Shown here piece by piece: positions 18,777 through 27,687 of a stretch of 64,000 nucleotides of DNA; within the stretch, counting starts at the first letter, position 1, and the number at the start of each line of letters is the position of its first letter. The notes below the pieces were generated by a model. It was not told where the DNA came from and did no database searches. It saw nothing but the letters and a program-made list of their open reading frames with translations. This DNA is from Bacteroidales bacterium (GTDB taxonomy: Bacteria; Bacteroidota; Bacteroidia; Bacteroidales; JAADJA01), in assembly GCA_020052415.1 (NCBI GenBank), contig JAGVPB010000048.1:124001-188000 (forward strand). Direction: 5' to 3'. Position numbers and translations under genes: made by a program.

Positions 18777-19589
18777 ATGATGCTAACAATACCCAAACTG
18801 AAATACACTGATTCCGGAAACTTTTTCCTGATCGCCGGTCCATGTGTGGTCGAAAATGACGAGATGCCTTTTCAGATAGCCCGCAGGATAATGGCTATTA
18901 CTGACAGCCTTGAAATTCCGTTTATATTTAAAGCCTCATATAAAAAAGCAAACCGATCGAGGCTGGATTCATTTAGTGGTATAGGTGACGAAAAGGCATT
19001 AACTATTCTTCAGAATATTGGTCATGAATTGAACATTCCTGTTCTCACCGATTTTCATACAGCAGAAGAAGCAGCATTGGCTGCAAGGTTTGTTGATGTG
19101 TTACAAATACCTGCTTTTCTTTGCAGGCAAACCGATTTATTAATAGCTGCAGCAAAGACCGGGAAATCCGTAAATATTAAAAAGGGTCAGTTCCTTTCAC
19201 CGGACGCCATGAGATTTGCTATTGACAAAGTAATTGAATCAGGAAACAATAACGTGTTCTTAACCGAAAGGGGCACGACTTTCGGGTACCAGGATCTTGT
19301 GGTGGATTACCGCGGTATTCCGCGTATGCAAAAGCTCGGAGTACCTGTTGTACTTGATTGCACCCATTCGCTTCAGCAGCCGAACCAAAGCGAAGGCATT
19401 ACAGGAGGCTCGCCTGAACTCATTGAAACCATTGCCAGAGCAGGCATTGCAGTTGGCGTGGATGGGCTTTTTATCGAAACGCATCCCGACCCGGCTAAAG
19501 CCAAGTCAGATGGTGCAAATATGCTTCATCTTGATTTCCTTGAAAAATTACTTACTAAGCTTGTTAAAATCCGCAAAGCTATAGGCTGA
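18777..19589 (+). CDS. kdsA: 3-deoxy-8-phosphooctulonate synthase (KDO8P synthase)
   Basis: 270 residues from ATG 18777; the TTG at 18762 is part of the repeat array. KdsA condenses phosphoenolpyruvate with arabinose 5-phosphate to make KDO8P for the lipopolysaccharide inner core. AGPCVVE places Cys23 at the position that defines metal-dependent enzymes (metal-independent ones have Asn). The other metal ligands are also visible: the His of DCTHS, the Glu of FIETHPDP and the Asp of KSDGANM. The substrate motif FKASYKKANRSR is intact. The protein indicates an LPS-bearing Gram-negative cell. Confidence 0.96.
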   Translation: MMLTIPKLKYTDSGNFFLIAGPCVVENDEMPFQIARRIMAITDSLEIPFIFKASYKKANRSRLDSFSGIGDEKALTILQNIGHELNIPVLTDFHTAEEAALAARFVDVLQIPAFLCRQTDLLIAAAKTGKSVNIKKGQFLSPDAMRFAIDKVIESGNNNVFLTERGTTFGYQDLVVDYRGIPRMQKLGVPVVLDCTHSLQQPNQSEGITGGSPELIETIARAGIAVGVDGLFIETHPDPAKAKSDGANMLHLDFLEKLLTKLVKIRKAIG

Positions 19590-19594
19590 AAGTA

Positions 19595-19602
19595 TAATTT
19601 TG
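19595..19602 (+). promoter_or_regulatory. -7 element before DUF4870 gene
   Basis: TAATTTTG, a perfect TAnnTTTG, 15 bp before ATG 19618. The in-frame TTG at 19600 is inside this box and so is not a likely start codon. No -33 element at standard spacing. Confidence 0.45.
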
Positions 19603-19617
19603 AACTCAAAAATTACC

Positions 19618-19923
19618 ATGAATAATTTGAATGAAGACAAAACAGTAGCAATTGTCAGTTATCTGACACTTGTTGGATGGGTGGTGGCATTTGTAATATA
19701 CGGAAAAAACAAAACCGACCTGGGAGCATATCATCTCAGGCAGTCGCTGGGGTTGCACATCACTTATCACCTGCTGATGTTTGCTACCATCGTGGGTCAG
19801 ATACTCTCTGTATTCGTTTTTATTTTTGTGATCATTGGTTTGATCTACGCCATCCAGGGAGAGAAAAAACCGGTTCCTGTAGCCGGAGATTTTTTTCAAA
19901 GCTTATTTAAAGGAATCGGGTAA
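19618..19923 (+). CDS. DUF4870 (Tic20-like) small membrane protein
   Basis: 101 residues from ATG 19618. The pattern matches DUF4870: an N-terminal segment MNNLNEDKTVAIVSYLTLVG, the charged turn YGKNKTDLGAYHLRQSLGLH, then two membrane spans (YHLLMFATIVGQILSVFVFIF and IIGLIYAIQGEKKPVPV). Members are small integral membrane proteins of unknown role. It is followed by the GxxExxY element on the opposite strand. Confidence 0.85.
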   Translation: MNNLNEDKTVAIVSYLTLVGWVVAFVIYGKNKTDLGAYHLRQSLGLHITYHLLMFATIVGQILSVFVFIFVIIGLIYAIQGEKKPVPVAGDFFQSLFKGIG

Positions 19924-19958
19924 TATTGATTTTGTGTTACTATTCAGTCGCATATTTT

Positions 19959-20403
19959 TCCCGCAGATTACGCAGATTATCGCTGATATTCTTTTAGTTT
20001 ATTTACTTTTCTGAATATACTTTTAGAAATGTCAGCAGTATTAAAATTTACAAGTATTGCTAACTTTTTTCCGGATAATTTTAGATATGTCAAAACAATT
20101 TTATGGTGTACTTCTGCCAGTTGTTCTATTGATTTCACCTCAATAATAACTAAGTTATTCACTAATATATCTATTCTAAAGCCAAGGTCTAATTTTTCTT
20201 CTTCATAAACTACTGGCATAGGCACTTCTGTTTTTACAACCAATCCTGCCTTCCTAAGTTCAAATACAAGAGCAGCAACGTAAACTGATTCTAATAAACC
20301 AGGTCCAAGAGTACTGTAAACCTTGAAAATAGCACCTCTGATAATATATGAAATATCGTTTTCAGTCATTATTTTTCAGCGTTTATCAGCGTAATCTGCG
20401 GGA
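19959..20403. mobile_element. Possible mobile cassette: GxxExxY gene between 27-bp inverted repeats
   Basis: The ends are 19959-19985 and 20377-20403. The 27-bp arms match at 24 of 27 positions as inverted repeats and share an uninterrupted 15-bp core, GCGTAATCTGCGGGA. The gene fills the interior, and its stop codon lies inside the left arm. No transposase is present, so mobility would need help in trans. Target-site duplications are not obvious. Confidence 0.5.
19977..20369 (-). CDS. GxxExxY family protein
   Basis: 130 residues. The name-giving motif appears as GPGLLESVY, followed by VYEEEKLDLGFRIDILVNN and VIIEVKSIEQLAEVHHKIVLTYLKLSGKKLAILVNFN. The Asp...Glu-x-Lys pattern (FRIDIL then IEVKS) resembles the active site of PD-(D/E)XK nucleases, though no activity is established for the family. 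It is flanked by inverted repeats on both sides, in a setting common for these genes. Confidence 0.9.
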   Translation of the reverse strand: MTENDISYIIRGAIFKVYSTLGPGLLESVYVAALVFELRKAGLVVKTEVPMPVVYEEEKLDLGFRIDILVNNLVIIEVKSIEQLAEVHHKIVLTYLKLSGKKLAILVNFNTADISKSIFRKVNKLKEYQR

Positions 20404-20441
20404 GATTTTTCAAACGGGGTTAGTCGTTACGATTTTTTATC

Positions 20442-21623
20442 TTATTCGATGATCACATTCCTGATTGCGCCGGTTTCAGGAAAGAATTGAACTGAGGATA
20501 TTGTGGAAGGCAACGAAGTAACACTCCCGAACTGTGCTATTTGAAAAGTACCGTGCGCTTTCAGATCGCTGTTTATATCGAGGCTGACATTTGTCGTTAC
20601 TGGTACTCTGTAGCAAAAACCCTGGTCTGCGGTCTTTTCCCTTTCCTTATTTATGGAAATCATTGCCGCAGGTAATCCGGACGATTCAATCTTTAGATAA
20701 ATCTTTTCACCTCCTGCTGAATTGGGTTCTTTGATGCCGCTTCGCTCAGAAAAAACAAAAACAGGAATGTCAGGGTTTTCATTGCTCATTTCGGGTAAAA
20801 TGGCAAAACTGTAATGCAGGGTCTTCTCTATGATTATTCCTATGAAAAGTGAAAGGTACTCATCCTCCAGAATCTTAAGCTCCCTCGCCATATATCCCAT
20901 GGTTCCCGCATCAAAAGCAACTTCATGATAGCCAGTAAGAAGATTAAAGCGGTTTTCGCGAATCTTGGTGACCATGTTGGCAGCTTCAACAGCTTTTTGC
21001 TCGGTGGTCTTTTCAACCCATTTGCGATCAAGGTATTTTTTCACAATGGTGACGGTATCAACCACAACTTTACTGATGATGGTATCGGTTTTTTCAAACA
21101 TATTCGTTTCTGCAGAATATTGGAACAAACCTGCATAAGCATCCTGATCATCTGAAATTTTCGTAATATTCTCTTTTATGGTTGATTTAAGGATGTTCCC
21201 GTCAAGTCCTGAAACCAGTCCTGCTTCATTCAGCGTAAACAGCATTGCACTGCTTTCCTTAATGGTCTTGTCATCAAATTCTACAAAATAGTAATGTGCA
21301 GGATCAGGCCTTGAAATGGTGCTTAAGCCAACCTCAGTTATGGTATATTCACTGTAATCACTTGTCGAAACGTTTTCCAGATCGAGATATTTACCGGCAT
21401 AATCTGCATAGGGCCCGGCAAAATATTCCTTCTTTTTGACCGTAATATCAACCTTGATGAGCGTTTGCGGAAGAGCATAATACATACCTTTTTTATCTGT
21501 CAGGTTAGCCCCTTCGGTAACGTGGAAGACTTTAACCTGGGCAGAAACCGGGAAATACAACATCAGGATTAATACTATAAGAAATAATCCTTTGAACGAT
21601 TGGTCAATTTTTATTTTCATCAT
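20442..21623 (-). CDS. DUF4831 family secreted protein
   Basis: 393 residues with an N-terminal signal peptide (GLFLIVLILMLYFPVSAQ). The beginning of the mature protein, YYALPQTLIKVDITVKKKEYFAGPYADYAGKYLDL, is characteristic of DUF4831, a Bacteroidota family of unknown role. A coiled, charged middle (DRKWVEKTTEQKAVEAANM) and a later RENRFNLLTGYHEV motif fit the family. A -7 box lies 24 bp upstream. Confidence 0.85.
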   Translation of the reverse strand: MMKIKIDQSFKGLFLIVLILMLYFPVSAQVKVFHVTEGANLTDKKGMYYALPQTLIKVDITVKKKEYFAGPYADYAGKYLDLENVSTSDYSEYTITEVGLSTISRPDPAHYYFVEFDDKTIKESSAMLFTLNEAGLVSGLDGNILKSTIKENITKISDDQDAYAGLFQYSAETNMFEKTDTIISKVVVDTVTIVKKYLDRKWVEKTTEQKAVEAANMVTKIRENRFNLLTGYHEVAFDAGTMGYMARELKILEDEYLSLFIGIIIEKTLHYSFAILPEMSNENPDIPVFVFSERSGIKEPNSAGGEKIYLKIESSGLPAAMISINKEREKTADQGFCYRVPVTTNVSLDINSDLKAHGTFQIAQFGSVTSLPSTISSVQFFPETGAIRNVIIE

Positions 21624-21646
21624 TTCACCCTGTCAAAATGGTGATT

Positions 21647-21654
21647 CAAAAGTA
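21647..21654 (-). promoter_or_regulatory. -7 element for DUF4831 gene
   Basis: Minus-strand TACTTTTG, a perfect TAnnTTTG, 24 bp before the start codon. No clear -33 element. Confidence 0.45.
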
Positions 21655-21874
21655 GAATAATTTTTCAAACTGAATTCTGAGAAATTACTTAACCTGATTA
21701 ATTTATAAAATTGCTCTGTAAGAAAGAGTAGAAATATTTTTAATTGCCATATTTATTATTGAGTACTGACAAATTCATTTAATCCAAATTTCTGCTTTGA
21801 ACAATACAATCCGGTTTATTGTTAAAGGAGCAATAATTAATGATTTAAGTCTGAAACAATTAAAACTTTACACT

Positions 21875-22390
21875 ATGAAAAAACTACAATTTACAACAGT
21901 TCTCCTCCTGCTGATATGTGTCATAGCAGGCAACCAACTTCATGCGCAAAAAAATGCTGACATGCTGAAAACAGAAATTCAGGGAATGAATGATAAATTG
22001 ATTAAAGCTATGCATGAAAATGACATGGAAGTATATAATAAATACTACAGTGAAAATGTCATTCACATGCCGAATTACGGACCTGTAATAAAGGGCAGAA
22101 AAATGGTGATGGACAAACAAAAGGAAGAAGAAAAGGCAGGTTTCAAAATACTTTCGATGGATCTTAAAACTGATGATGTTTTTCCTGATAAGCTATATGT
22201 GATCGAAACGGGGCATTATGCCATTACAATGACTATTCCCAATATGCCAGAACCGATGAAGGACAAAGGCAAATATCTCACTGTGTGGGAAAGGCAAAAG
22301 GACGGCTCATTAAAGATTTTCATCGAGACATGGAATACCGATACCAATCCGATGGAGATGGAGATGAAGAAAGAAGCTGCCGGGCATTAA
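21875..22390 (+). CDS. Secreted SnoaL/DUF4440-like (NTF2-fold) protein
   Basis: 171 residues from ATG 21875, chosen because the signal peptide KKLQFTTVLLLLICVIAG...AQ begins there. The mature part starts with a helix (EIQGMNDKLIKAMHENDMEVYNKYYSE) followed by NVIHMPNYGPVIKGRKMV and ends with strands ending in WNTDTNP, the usual layout of NTF2-fold, SnoaL/DUF4440 proteins. Ligand unknown. A rho-independent terminator follows at 22465. Confidence 0.7.
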   Translation: MKKLQFTTVLLLLICVIAGNQLHAQKNADMLKTEIQGMNDKLIKAMHENDMEVYNKYYSENVIHMPNYGPVIKGRKMVMDKQKEEEKAGFKILSMDLKTDDVFPDKLYVIETGHYAITMTIPNMPEPMKDKGKYLTVWERQKDGSLKIFIETWNTDTNPMEMEMKKEAAGH

Positions 22391-22464
22391 TTGCAACAAT
22401 AAGCCACAATTTAATATTGATAAATTTTCAGAGTACGTAATACAGAATAAAGTATCTGAGTGAT

Positions 22465-22500
22465 AAAGCCTCCGCTTGAGACCGGGGGCTTTGTTTTTTT
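22465..22500 (+). terminator. Rho-independent terminator
   Basis: A 10-bp stem, AAAGCCTCCG paired with CGGGGGCTTT (one T-G wobble), around an 8-nt loop, then TTTTTTT. It ends the transcript of the SnoaL-like gene 75 bp upstream. Confidence 0.85.
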
Positions 22501-22837
22501 AATGCAATTTGAAAAGCTAAGAAAGATGAAGCCAATGAAAATCAAAAGCAAAAAATCAAAGTAAAAAGTTAAAAGTAGCATTGGATTAGACGGAAGTTTT
22601 ATTCTACTCTGTTAGGCGCATGTGTTCAAGCACGGCCTTACGGGAAGCTTCAAGATAATTATGGTGGAGGTGAATGGAGGAAAATGTTAGATTTTAGACG
22701 GTAGATGTTAGACTGAAAGAATCAAGCAACCGGAAGCCAATTAAGTTTCCCGAAATACAATTTTAGTTCTCAGAAAACATTTTGTATTTTTACAACGACA
22801 AACCTTTAGTTATGATGTTCTGAAAAAAATCCTACAA
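22501..22837. repeat. Gene-free stretch with a short heptamer array
   Basis: No credible ORF. An A-rich segment (22501-22580) is followed by the 7-bp units GTTAGAT, TTTAGAC, GGTAGAT, GTTAGAC at 22686-22713, a degenerate version of the TTAGATT family. Nothing else recognisable. Confidence 0.7.
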
Positions 22838-24592
22838 ATGAAAAAAATCTTATATTTTTTTTGGATATTTCTGATATCAAATTTAGTAATTGGTTCTCCA
22901 TATATTTCACTACGAATCGGAAGAACCTTTGACCCTGTTCCGGGAATTATTCAAGTACCCATTACATGTGGTTATATTATTAATCCGATTGACCATTTGG
23001 TATCAAGCTGGAACTGGTATATTGCTTACCATTCCAATGTATTATATGCCGGTGAAGTGGGAAGCAGTGCAACCCTTGTGAATTATCATCCTGAATTTCC
23101 AGAGGAGAATTATTCTACATTAATTATTGCAGATAACCCCTTACCGGGCTGGAATACCATTTTAATTTCCTTTAGTACTTCAAATCCCGGAGAAATTAAT
23201 GCTAATGAAAAATTTTTTGATATCGAATTCTATTATACTCCCGGATTTACTGAAATTCCAAATGTAAACTGGACATCATTAAATGGTAACGAAAGCAATA
23301 TGGTTGATGGCGCAGGAAATTCTTTTATTCTTCATTTGTCTGATGGTTATGCTGGCCCGCATAATATATTGCCTTTACAACCAACAGCAACTTTAAAGAT
23401 TGGTTTTATAAATGAAGCAATCCCGGGATATATCCTTGTCCCGGTCACACTTGAAGCGGTAAATAATTCATTGATTTTTTGGAACTCTATTTCATCTTTT
23501 GGCTGGTATATTGCTTACGACACGGAGGTTTTATATGCCGGGGATCCCTCATCACCAGCAACTTTACTCAATTTTCATCCCAGTTTCCCGCCATCTAATT
23601 ATTTGACCAATATTATTGCTGATAATCCACTACCAGGCTGGAATACGGTGGCAATTATTTGTTCACCTTGCCTTAATGAAGTATTTCCGGGAATAAAGTT
23701 CTTCGATATTCAGTTTAACTATAATGAGGTATTTACAGCTTACCCAAATATTAAATGGACTTCTTCCCCACAAGGTTTCGAAACCAATTTGGCGGATGAT
23801 GAGGGTAATGAATTCTTTTTAACATTAATTGATGGATATGCAGGTCCGTTCATCGAATTGCCAACTCCTGCAGCCGCATTGAAGATTGGTACCATTTATG
23901 ATCCGCAACCGGGTAGTCTGCAGGTTCCGGTTACATGTGAAGCATTTGAAAATTCGCTTACAGGAAATAATATCATTACAACTCTCAACTGGCAGATTGC
24001 TTATGATACCCATGTTTTATATGCCGGGGAACCGGGTTCTTCTGCTATTTTAACCAATTTCAATCCTTCATTTTCCGGATCTTGCTTTTATTCCATTATT
24101 CGTGAAAACGAGCCTTTCCCCGATTGGAATACAATAAATATTTTAAAACCATGCGGGTGTCAGGGTACAATTAATCAGGGAGAAAAATTCTTTGATATCT
24201 CGTTTACCTATAATGAAGGTTTGACCGAAGAACCAAATATCCTGTGGACAGGATATTCAGAAAGCTTTAAAGATTATGAAACATTTATGAGAGATGGAAA
24301 TGGTAATGAATTTGAATTAACCTTTATGGATGGCTATGTTGGGCCATATCCATTTTCTTTAAACGAAGTGGAAGTTGACCCTATTAAGGTCTGGCAATAT
24401 GATAGGAAAATATTTATTGAAACTGAATGGAAGGGTGAGATGGCTCTTTTTACTTTAACCGGACAACTGTTAGTTTCGACAACCTTACAAAAGGGGCTAA
24501 ATGTCATACCGGCCGACTTTGATAATTCAATTTACTTCCTTCGAATAGTCACCAAACATTTGGTATCTAATCAAAAAATCTATATCCCATGA
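22838..24592 (+). CDS. Secreted protein with three cohesin-like repeats and T9SS sorting domain
   Basis: 584 residues: signal peptide (KKILYFFWIFLISNLVIGS), then three tandem modules of about 160 residues (about 20-180, 181-345, 346-510). Each contains FDPVPGIIQVPIT-like, SWNWYIAYHSNVLYAGE-like and ADNPLPGWNTI-like strands and ends with DGYAGP. The order of strands, with a Y-D-x-x-V-L-Y-A motif, resembles the cohesin fold, which in other bacteria binds dockerins. The last 75 residues (VEVDPIKVWQYDRKIF to KIYIP) fit a T9SS sorting domain. No dockerin was found in the window, so a scaffold role is only a suggestion. Confidence 0.7.
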   Translation: MKKILYFFWIFLISNLVIGSPYISLRIGRTFDPVPGIIQVPITCGYIINPIDHLVSSWNWYIAYHSNVLYAGEVGSSATLVNYHPEFPEENYSTLIIADNPLPGWNTILISFSTSNPGEINANEKFFDIEFYYTPGFTEIPNVNWTSLNGNESNMVDGAGNSFILHLSDGYAGPHNILPLQPTATLKIGFINEAIPGYILVPVTLEAVNNSLIFWNSISSFGWYIAYDTEVLYAGDPSSPATLLNFHPSFPPSNYLTNIIADNPLPGWNTVAIICSPCLNEVFPGIKFFDIQFNYNEVFTAYPNIKWTSSPQGFETNLADDEGNEFFLTLIDGYAGPFIELPTPAAALKIGTIYDPQPGSLQVPVTCEAFENSLTGNNIITTLNWQIAYDTHVLYAGEPGSSAILTNFNPSFSGSCFYSIIRENEPFPDWNTINILKPCGCQGTINQGEKFFDISFTYNEGLTEEPNILWTGYSESFKDYETFMRDGNGNEFELTFMDGYVGPYPFSLNEVEVDPIKVWQYDRKIFIETEWKGEMALFTLTGQLLVSTTLQKGLNVIPADFDNSIYFLRIVTKHLVSNQKIYIP

Positions 24593-24619
24593 AAAAGCCG
24601 GGAATATACTTCATCAGCA

Positions 24620-24666
24620 GGCACAAGTATTCAATCATAGCCATCCGGGTAATCTTTACTTGTGCC
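24620..24666. repeat. Inverted repeat between convergent genes
   Basis: GGCACAAGTA (24620-24629) pairs perfectly with TACTTGTGCC (24657-24666) around a 27-nt loop. There is no T tract, so a terminator role is uncertain. Confidence 0.5.
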
Positions 24667-24678
24667 GGTGAACCGGCA

Positions 24679-24850
24679 AATCTAAAATCTAACGTCTAAA
24701 ATCTAATATCTGAAATCCCTGCTCCATGCTTTTTGAATAACGAATGAAGAACAATTGAATGAAGAATAACGAATTATCGGGGAACGGTCGTCAACACGGA
24801 ACTCAGAATACAGAACCCTCTTCATGCCCCATGCTCCCCGCTCCATGCAT
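24679..24850. repeat. Cluster of heptamer arrays with three consensus sequences
   Basis: AATCTAA-type units at 24679-24717 (inverse of the ATTAGAT family), GGAACTC, AGAATAC, AGAACCC at 24798-24818, and CATGCCC, CATGCTC, CCCGCTC, CATGCAT at 24823-24850. Each keeps a 7-bp step although the sequences are unrelated. Two GAATGAAGAA segments lie between. Confidence 0.8.
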
Positions 24851-24852
24851 CC

Positions 24853-26901
24853 TCATAGAAACGAGTAATTCTTCGAATAATACAGCATCTGCTCGGTATA
24901 GTCCTCCGGGTATTCAATCTTAATATCCGTGATCTCGCCGTTTTGTTCGGTGACTTTAAACACCGGATTGATAAATCCGCCGTAAGGAGCAATGTTCAGC
25001 TTTACAAACCTGTCCTTTACTTCCTTGTGCAGAACCGGGTCAACAACAACTCCATAGGATTCAACCAGGTTCTTACCGGCTTCATAATCGCCCTCCGACT
25101 TTATGCGCTGGACTTCGGCGAGCAATTGCCCGAATAAACCTCTTAGCTTTTTATAATCATTGATCTTGTAAAAAGTTTCTCCTTCCCTCATCACCTTTTC
25201 GATCACGTTTTCGGCTTGTCCTTTTTCGAAGCACCATTTGGCAATCAGTTGCCGGTTGCGCATGTGCGCTTGCTCGATATTTTTGCCCGTTTCGATCCTT
25301 GTAAGCTGGGTCATACAGCCATTCCTGATATAGGCATTGTATTCGGCTTTGGCTGTATTTGTATCCAGTACAATTCCCAGCTCGATCATTTTCGGATCGG
25401 CAAGGTAATAAAGGGCAAAAAGGTCGGCACGGGCTTCTTCCAGAGAGGAAGAATAATTCTTAAGCGCTTCGGAACTGGTTCCGGGAAGCAATTGTCCCGA
25501 ACCATGACCCAGACATTCATGAAGGTCGGTGTGAAGGTTACTTGCAAGCGATCCGTATTTCTTTGATAGTTCAATCTCTTCCGGTGAATAACAGAATTCT
25601 TCCAGGAAACCGTTCCCAAGGGCAGCCTGATCGTAGGCGTAGGTAATGTTTTCCATTGTCACCGACTTTGAACCATGTTCTTTTCTGATCCAATCTGCAT
25701 TGGGAAGATTGATCCCGATTGGAGTGGATGGATAACAATCCCCGCCAAGCTGAGCGACAGTGATCACTTTGGCCGAAACGCCCTTTACCTCTGTCTTTTT
25801 GAACCTCGGATCAACCGGTGAATTGTCTTCGAACCACTGAGCGTTCGCGCTGATGATCTCAGCCCGTTTGGTAGCTTCCATATCCTTAAAATTCACGACC
25901 GACTCCCATGTCGCTTTCATTCCGAGCGGATCGCCGTAAACCTCTGTAAATCCGTTTACAAAATCTACCATTGACTTGTCGGTCACCCACAGCACATTAT
26001 ATTCATCATAAATATTCAGGTCACCTGTTTTGTAGAATCCGATCAGTTTTTCAATGACCTGTTTTTGCTGATCATTTTCGGCAACAGCCGAAGCTTTTTC
26101 GAGCCAGTAAACTATCTTTTCCAAAGCAGCAGAGTACAACCCTCGCACTTTATAAACTTCTTCCTGAACGGCTCCATTCTTCTTCACAAGCTTTGAGTTA
26201 AGCCCGTACGATATCGGTGTGGTGTCGTTCGGATTCTTCATTTTATTATAGAATTCTTCGGCTTCTTTTTGGGTGACTCCTTCATAGAAGTTACAGGCCG
26301 ATGCTTTGATCATATCCTTTGAAGAATCTAGACTGATGCGCTTTGGGGCAATTTCCGGATCGAAAAGTAAAGCAGTCATCTCCGGAACAAGGTCGCTGAT
26401 GGTTTGGCCTTTATCCAGCGGGAAACTCCCTCCCTGGCTCTCACTGATAAGTTCATTCAAGTATTCAGGTGAAAAACCCGGAGTAAACTTATCAGTAGAA
26501 TAGTGATGATGGATCCCATTCGAAAACCAAACCCGTTTGAGGTAAACAACGAATTCCTTAAAATCATTGGTTTGTCTGTCACCTTCATAATTTTTATAAA
26601 TTTCCTCGAGGGTCCTTCTGATCTTAAGATTATTCTTGTAATTCTGGTCGAAAAGAATGTCTCGACCGCACAAAGCAGCTTCACTCAGGTAATAAACCAG
26701 TTTTTTTTGCTGAAGGGTAAGTTCATCAAAACCAGGTACCTGGTATCGCATGATTTTCAGGTCGGCAAACTGTTCAAGAAGATATTTAAATTCCTGCGGT
26801 TTTTCCATTTCATTTTGAATCGGGGTAGTTTTTGTACCCTGGTTACAGGCCGTAAATAAAGCAGTCATAATAACAATTGTTGATAAAATCTGTTTTTTCA
26901 T
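24853..26901 (-). CDS. Dipeptidyl-peptidase III (M49 family), lipoprotein
   Basis: 682 residues. The M49 zinc motif HExxGH is present in its six-residue form, HECLGH, beginning at His461, and the second motif EEARAD supplies the third ligand. M49 peptidases remove dipeptides from the N-terminus of peptides. The signal peptide ILSTIVIMTALFTAC ends in a lipobox (Cys19), so this copy should be anchored in the envelope and degrade peptides there, unlike the cytosolic eukaryotic enzyme. Its ATG overlaps the stop of the comB-like gene by 4 bp (ATGA), showing translational coupling. Confidence 0.93.
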   Translation of the reverse strand: MKKQILSTIVIMTALFTACNQGTKTTPIQNEMEKPQEFKYLLEQFADLKIMRYQVPGFDELTLQQKKLVYYLSEAALCGRDILFDQNYKNNLKIRRTLEEIYKNYEGDRQTNDFKEFVVYLKRVWFSNGIHHHYSTDKFTPGFSPEYLNELISESQGGSFPLDKGQTISDLVPEMTALLFDPEIAPKRISLDSSKDMIKASACNFYEGVTQKEAEEFYNKMKNPNDTTPISYGLNSKLVKKNGAVQEEVYKVRGLYSAALEKIVYWLEKASAVAENDQQKQVIEKLIGFYKTGDLNIYDEYNVLWVTDKSMVDFVNGFTEVYGDPLGMKATWESVVNFKDMEATKRAEIISANAQWFEDNSPVDPRFKKTEVKGVSAKVITVAQLGGDCYPSTPIGINLPNADWIRKEHGSKSVTMENITYAYDQAALGNGFLEEFCYSPEEIELSKKYGSLASNLHTDLHECLGHGSGQLLPGTSSEALKNYSSSLEEARADLFALYYLADPKMIELGIVLDTNTAKAEYNAYIRNGCMTQLTRIETGKNIEQAHMRNRQLIAKWCFEKGQAENVIEKVMREGETFYKINDYKKLRGLFGQLLAEVQRIKSEGDYEAGKNLVESYGVVVDPVLHKEVKDRFVKLNIAPYGGFINPVFKVTEQNGEITDIKIEYPEDYTEQMLYYSKNYSFL

Positions 26902-27647
26902 TTAAGTATATTTTTAAAATAATTGTTTTCCATTACAGGCACCACTTTCGTTGAATTGAGCACTACGGAGTAATCCAAATCCTCCTGGGCACCTAATTTT
27001 ACTAAACGCTGATAATGCGATCCTTTTTTCAGGTATGACGCAAGGTTTCCTCTGGCCATTCTCCAGAATTCCTGAGCAGCTGATGCAGAATCATGCAAGG
27101 AGTATGAGCTTTCTTTTAAAATCAGGTATTCTGTAAGAGCGCCAGCAAAAATTGAGTCTTCAAGACTGAAGGTTTCTCTCCATCCGGCACACAGGATCAT
27201 GATATTTTTTTTTTGGACGATAAGCCATTCGGCAACGTACTGAAGGTTTGTAAACGCACCAATTACAACCTGACCATTGCCCTGGGCTATTTCAATAGCC
27301 CGTGTTCCGTTGGTGGTTGTGATCACAAGAGTTTTTCCTTTAATATCATGCCTTAAAATTTCCAATGGTGAATTCCCGAAATCCGCAATTTCAAGTTTAA
27401 TACCATCACGTTCACCGGTTATCAGATACCCTTTTTTTTCTTTATACCACAAAGCCTTTTCAATGGATGAAACCGGAATTATTTTATCCGCCCCTTCCTG
27501 AAATGCAGCACAAATAGTAGTTCCTGCCCTGAGAATATCTACCACCACCACAATACTATTTCCTCTGATTTGCCTGGTTGAAAATAATGACGGAGCAAAT
27601 ATCACCTCTATTCCAAGATATGTAGAAGACATCCTTTGGCCATTCAC
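26898..27647 (-). CDS. 2-phosphosulfolactate phosphatase family protein (ComB-like)
   Basis: 249 residues. Family motifs are visible: VVVDILRAGTTI, LITGERDG, DFGNSPLEI, TTTNGTRAI and ILCAGW...FSLEDSIFAGAL. ComB hydrolyses 2-phosphosulfolactate in coenzyme M synthesis in archaea, but the family is widespread in bacteria without coenzyme M, so the substrate here is unknown. It sits third in a probable operon (gcvT, lectin-like gene, this gene, DPP III). Confidence 0.88.
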   Translation of the reverse strand: MNGQRMSSTYLGIEVIFAPSLFSTRQIRGNSIVVVVDILRAGTTICAAFQEGADKIIPVSSIEKALWYKEKKGYLITGERDGIKLEIADFGNSPLEILRHDIKGKTLVITTTNGTRAIEIAQGNGQVVIGAFTNLQYVAEWLIVQKKNIMILCAGWRETFSLEDSIFAGALTEYLILKESSYSLHDSASAAQEFWRMARGNLASYLKKGSHYQRLVKLGAQEDLDYSVVLNSTKVVPVMENNYFKNILK

Positions 27648-27687
27648 AATTCTTATGTTGAAATATTCAGACTTATTGATTTTCTTG

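Noticed and set aside
24620..24666. Rho-independent terminator
   Set aside because: The 10-bp stem is good but the loop is long and no T tract follows.
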